From contig JAGCRI010000122.1 of assembly GCA_017964755.1 (NCBI GenBank), positions 1 through 7,222 on the forward strand: a stretch of 7,222 bases of DNA, read 5' to 3'. Of the stretch, positions 6,660 through 7,222 are shown piece by piece; position 1 is the stretch's first letter; every line of letters begins with the position of its first letter. Below the pieces are notes generated by a model. That model was given only the letters and a program-made list of their open reading frames with translations, did not search any database and was not told where the DNA came from. The stretch is from Bacteroidales bacterium. GTDB lineage: Bacteria; Bacteroidota; Bacteroidia; Bacteroidales; WCHB1-69. Both the position numbers and the translations under genes were made by a program.

Positions 6660-7222
6660 ATGAAAAGAATTGTTTTAATTTTTATCGCGTGCATGTTTGG
6701 AATGAATTTTAATTCTTGTCATAAAAAGGAGGAGTCTAAAGATGAGATTGCCCATTTGAAAAGGTCGGATTGGGCGGCGGACGTGAAATCTGCTATAAAT
6801 GATTTTTTCGACTTATATTCCAATGCACCTGACGCGTACGTTGTCTTTGATTTTGACAACACCTCTTCCATTTTTGATGTTGAGGAGCAGTTGATGGTTT
6901 TTCAGTTGCAGATAATGAGTTTTGCAATGACTCCAGATGAGTTGAAGTTGGCGGTAAGCAGTGGCTTGGAAGATTTTATGGGCGAGTTAACGCCTTGGGT
7001 GACAGATGTTTATAATGCGTATAAGTTCCTATATGATGAATATGGCCCGTTTGTTCCGGCGGGGCTTCCAAGTGAGCGGCAAAGTGTGGTGCAGGCTGAC
7101 CCTATGTGGCGGGAGTTCGCTTCAAAAATGGCTTGCATGTATGATAAAGTTGATGAGTGTGCCGGCTCTGCTGTCGCTTACAGTTGGGTGTTGGCATGGT
7201 TCTCAGGAATGACAGAAAAGGA
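6660..7222 (+). CDS. Lipoprotein with HAD-superfamily phosphatase core (3' end missing)
   Basis: The frame is open from ATG 6660 to the window end, giving 187 codons. Residues 1-20 are a lipoprotein signal: basic start, hydrophobic core, then 'FNSC' with lipidated C20. The -3 position is F, which departs from the textbook lipobox. After the cysteine come H-K-K-E-E-S, a basic-then-acidic stretch like the Bacteroidota lipoprotein export signal, so surface exposure is possible. Residues 61-70 are HAD motif I, 'VVFDFDNTSS', with D64 as the expected nucleophile and D66 as the acid/base. It continues 'FDVEEQL', a form I associate with phosphorylcholine-phosphatase-like HAD proteins. The later HAD motifs (second-loop S/T, lysine, DD) lie beyond the window or cannot be placed. 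The likely role is removal of phosphate from a small molecule outside the cytoplasm; the substrate is not known. It lies 36 bp after the MBL gene with only a weak promoter-like TTTTTG (6642-6647) between, so readthrough from upstream is likely. Confidence 0.85.
   Translation, partial: MKRIVLIFIACMFGMNFNSCHKKEESKDEIAHLKRSDWAADVKSAINDFFDLYSNAPDAYVVFDFDNTSSIFDVEEQLMVFQLQIMSFAMTPDELKLAVSSGLEDFMGELTPWVTDVYNAYKFLYDEYGPFVPAGLPSERQSVVQADPMWREFASKMACMYDKVDECAGSAVAYSWVLAWFSGMTEK

Noticed and set aside
7006..7212. 68-codon + strand ORF near the right edge
   Set aside because: It overlaps the HAD lipoprotein frame, which has a clear signal peptide and HAD motif I and continues to the window end.

Overview
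The window reads as a chromosomal stretch from a member of the Bacteroidota, most likely Bacteroidales. The signs are a C-terminal type IX secretion (T9SS) sorting domain on the first gene, a TlpA-type periplasmic thioredoxin protein with a Bacteroidota-style architecture, promoter -7 boxes of the TAnnTTTG type, little Shine-Dalgarno signal, and AT-rich coding sequence with short gaps. The phylum is inferred with good confidence; the genus cannot be told from this sequence.

All six genes lie on the + strand. (1) 2-1207 is the 3' part of a secreted multidomain protein: a LamG/concanavalin-like segment, an Ig/FN3-like segment, then a T9SS sorting domain. (2) After a 113-bp gap with a candidate promoter comes a SEDS-family peptidoglycan polymerase of FtsW type (1321-2427). 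(3) A 581-residue exported protein with a C-terminal TlpA/ResA thioredoxin domain (2462-4207) follows, with a candidate promoter overlapping the end of the SEDS gene. (4) murB (4214-5221) starts 6 bp later. (5) A beta-CASP metallo-beta-lactamase-fold RNA-processing enzyme (5223-6623) starts 1 bp after murB. (6) 36 bp further on is the 5' part of a lipoprotein with a HAD-phosphatase core (6660 to the window end, incomplete).

Genes 3-5 are packed tightly enough to be one transcript, possibly with gene 6. Two genes belong to peptidoglycan synthesis: cytoplasmic MurB makes UDP-MurNAc, and the membrane SEDS protein polymerises lipid II. The periplasmic thioredoxin-like protein lies between them. 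A functional link is suggestive only. I see no RNA genes, insertion sequences, CRISPR arrays or phage genes, and no convincing intrinsic terminator. The region is mostly ordinary housekeeping. The items most worth a second look are the altered SEDS motifs, the uncharacterised helical middle of the thioredoxin protein, and the possible surface export signal on the HAD lipoprotein.
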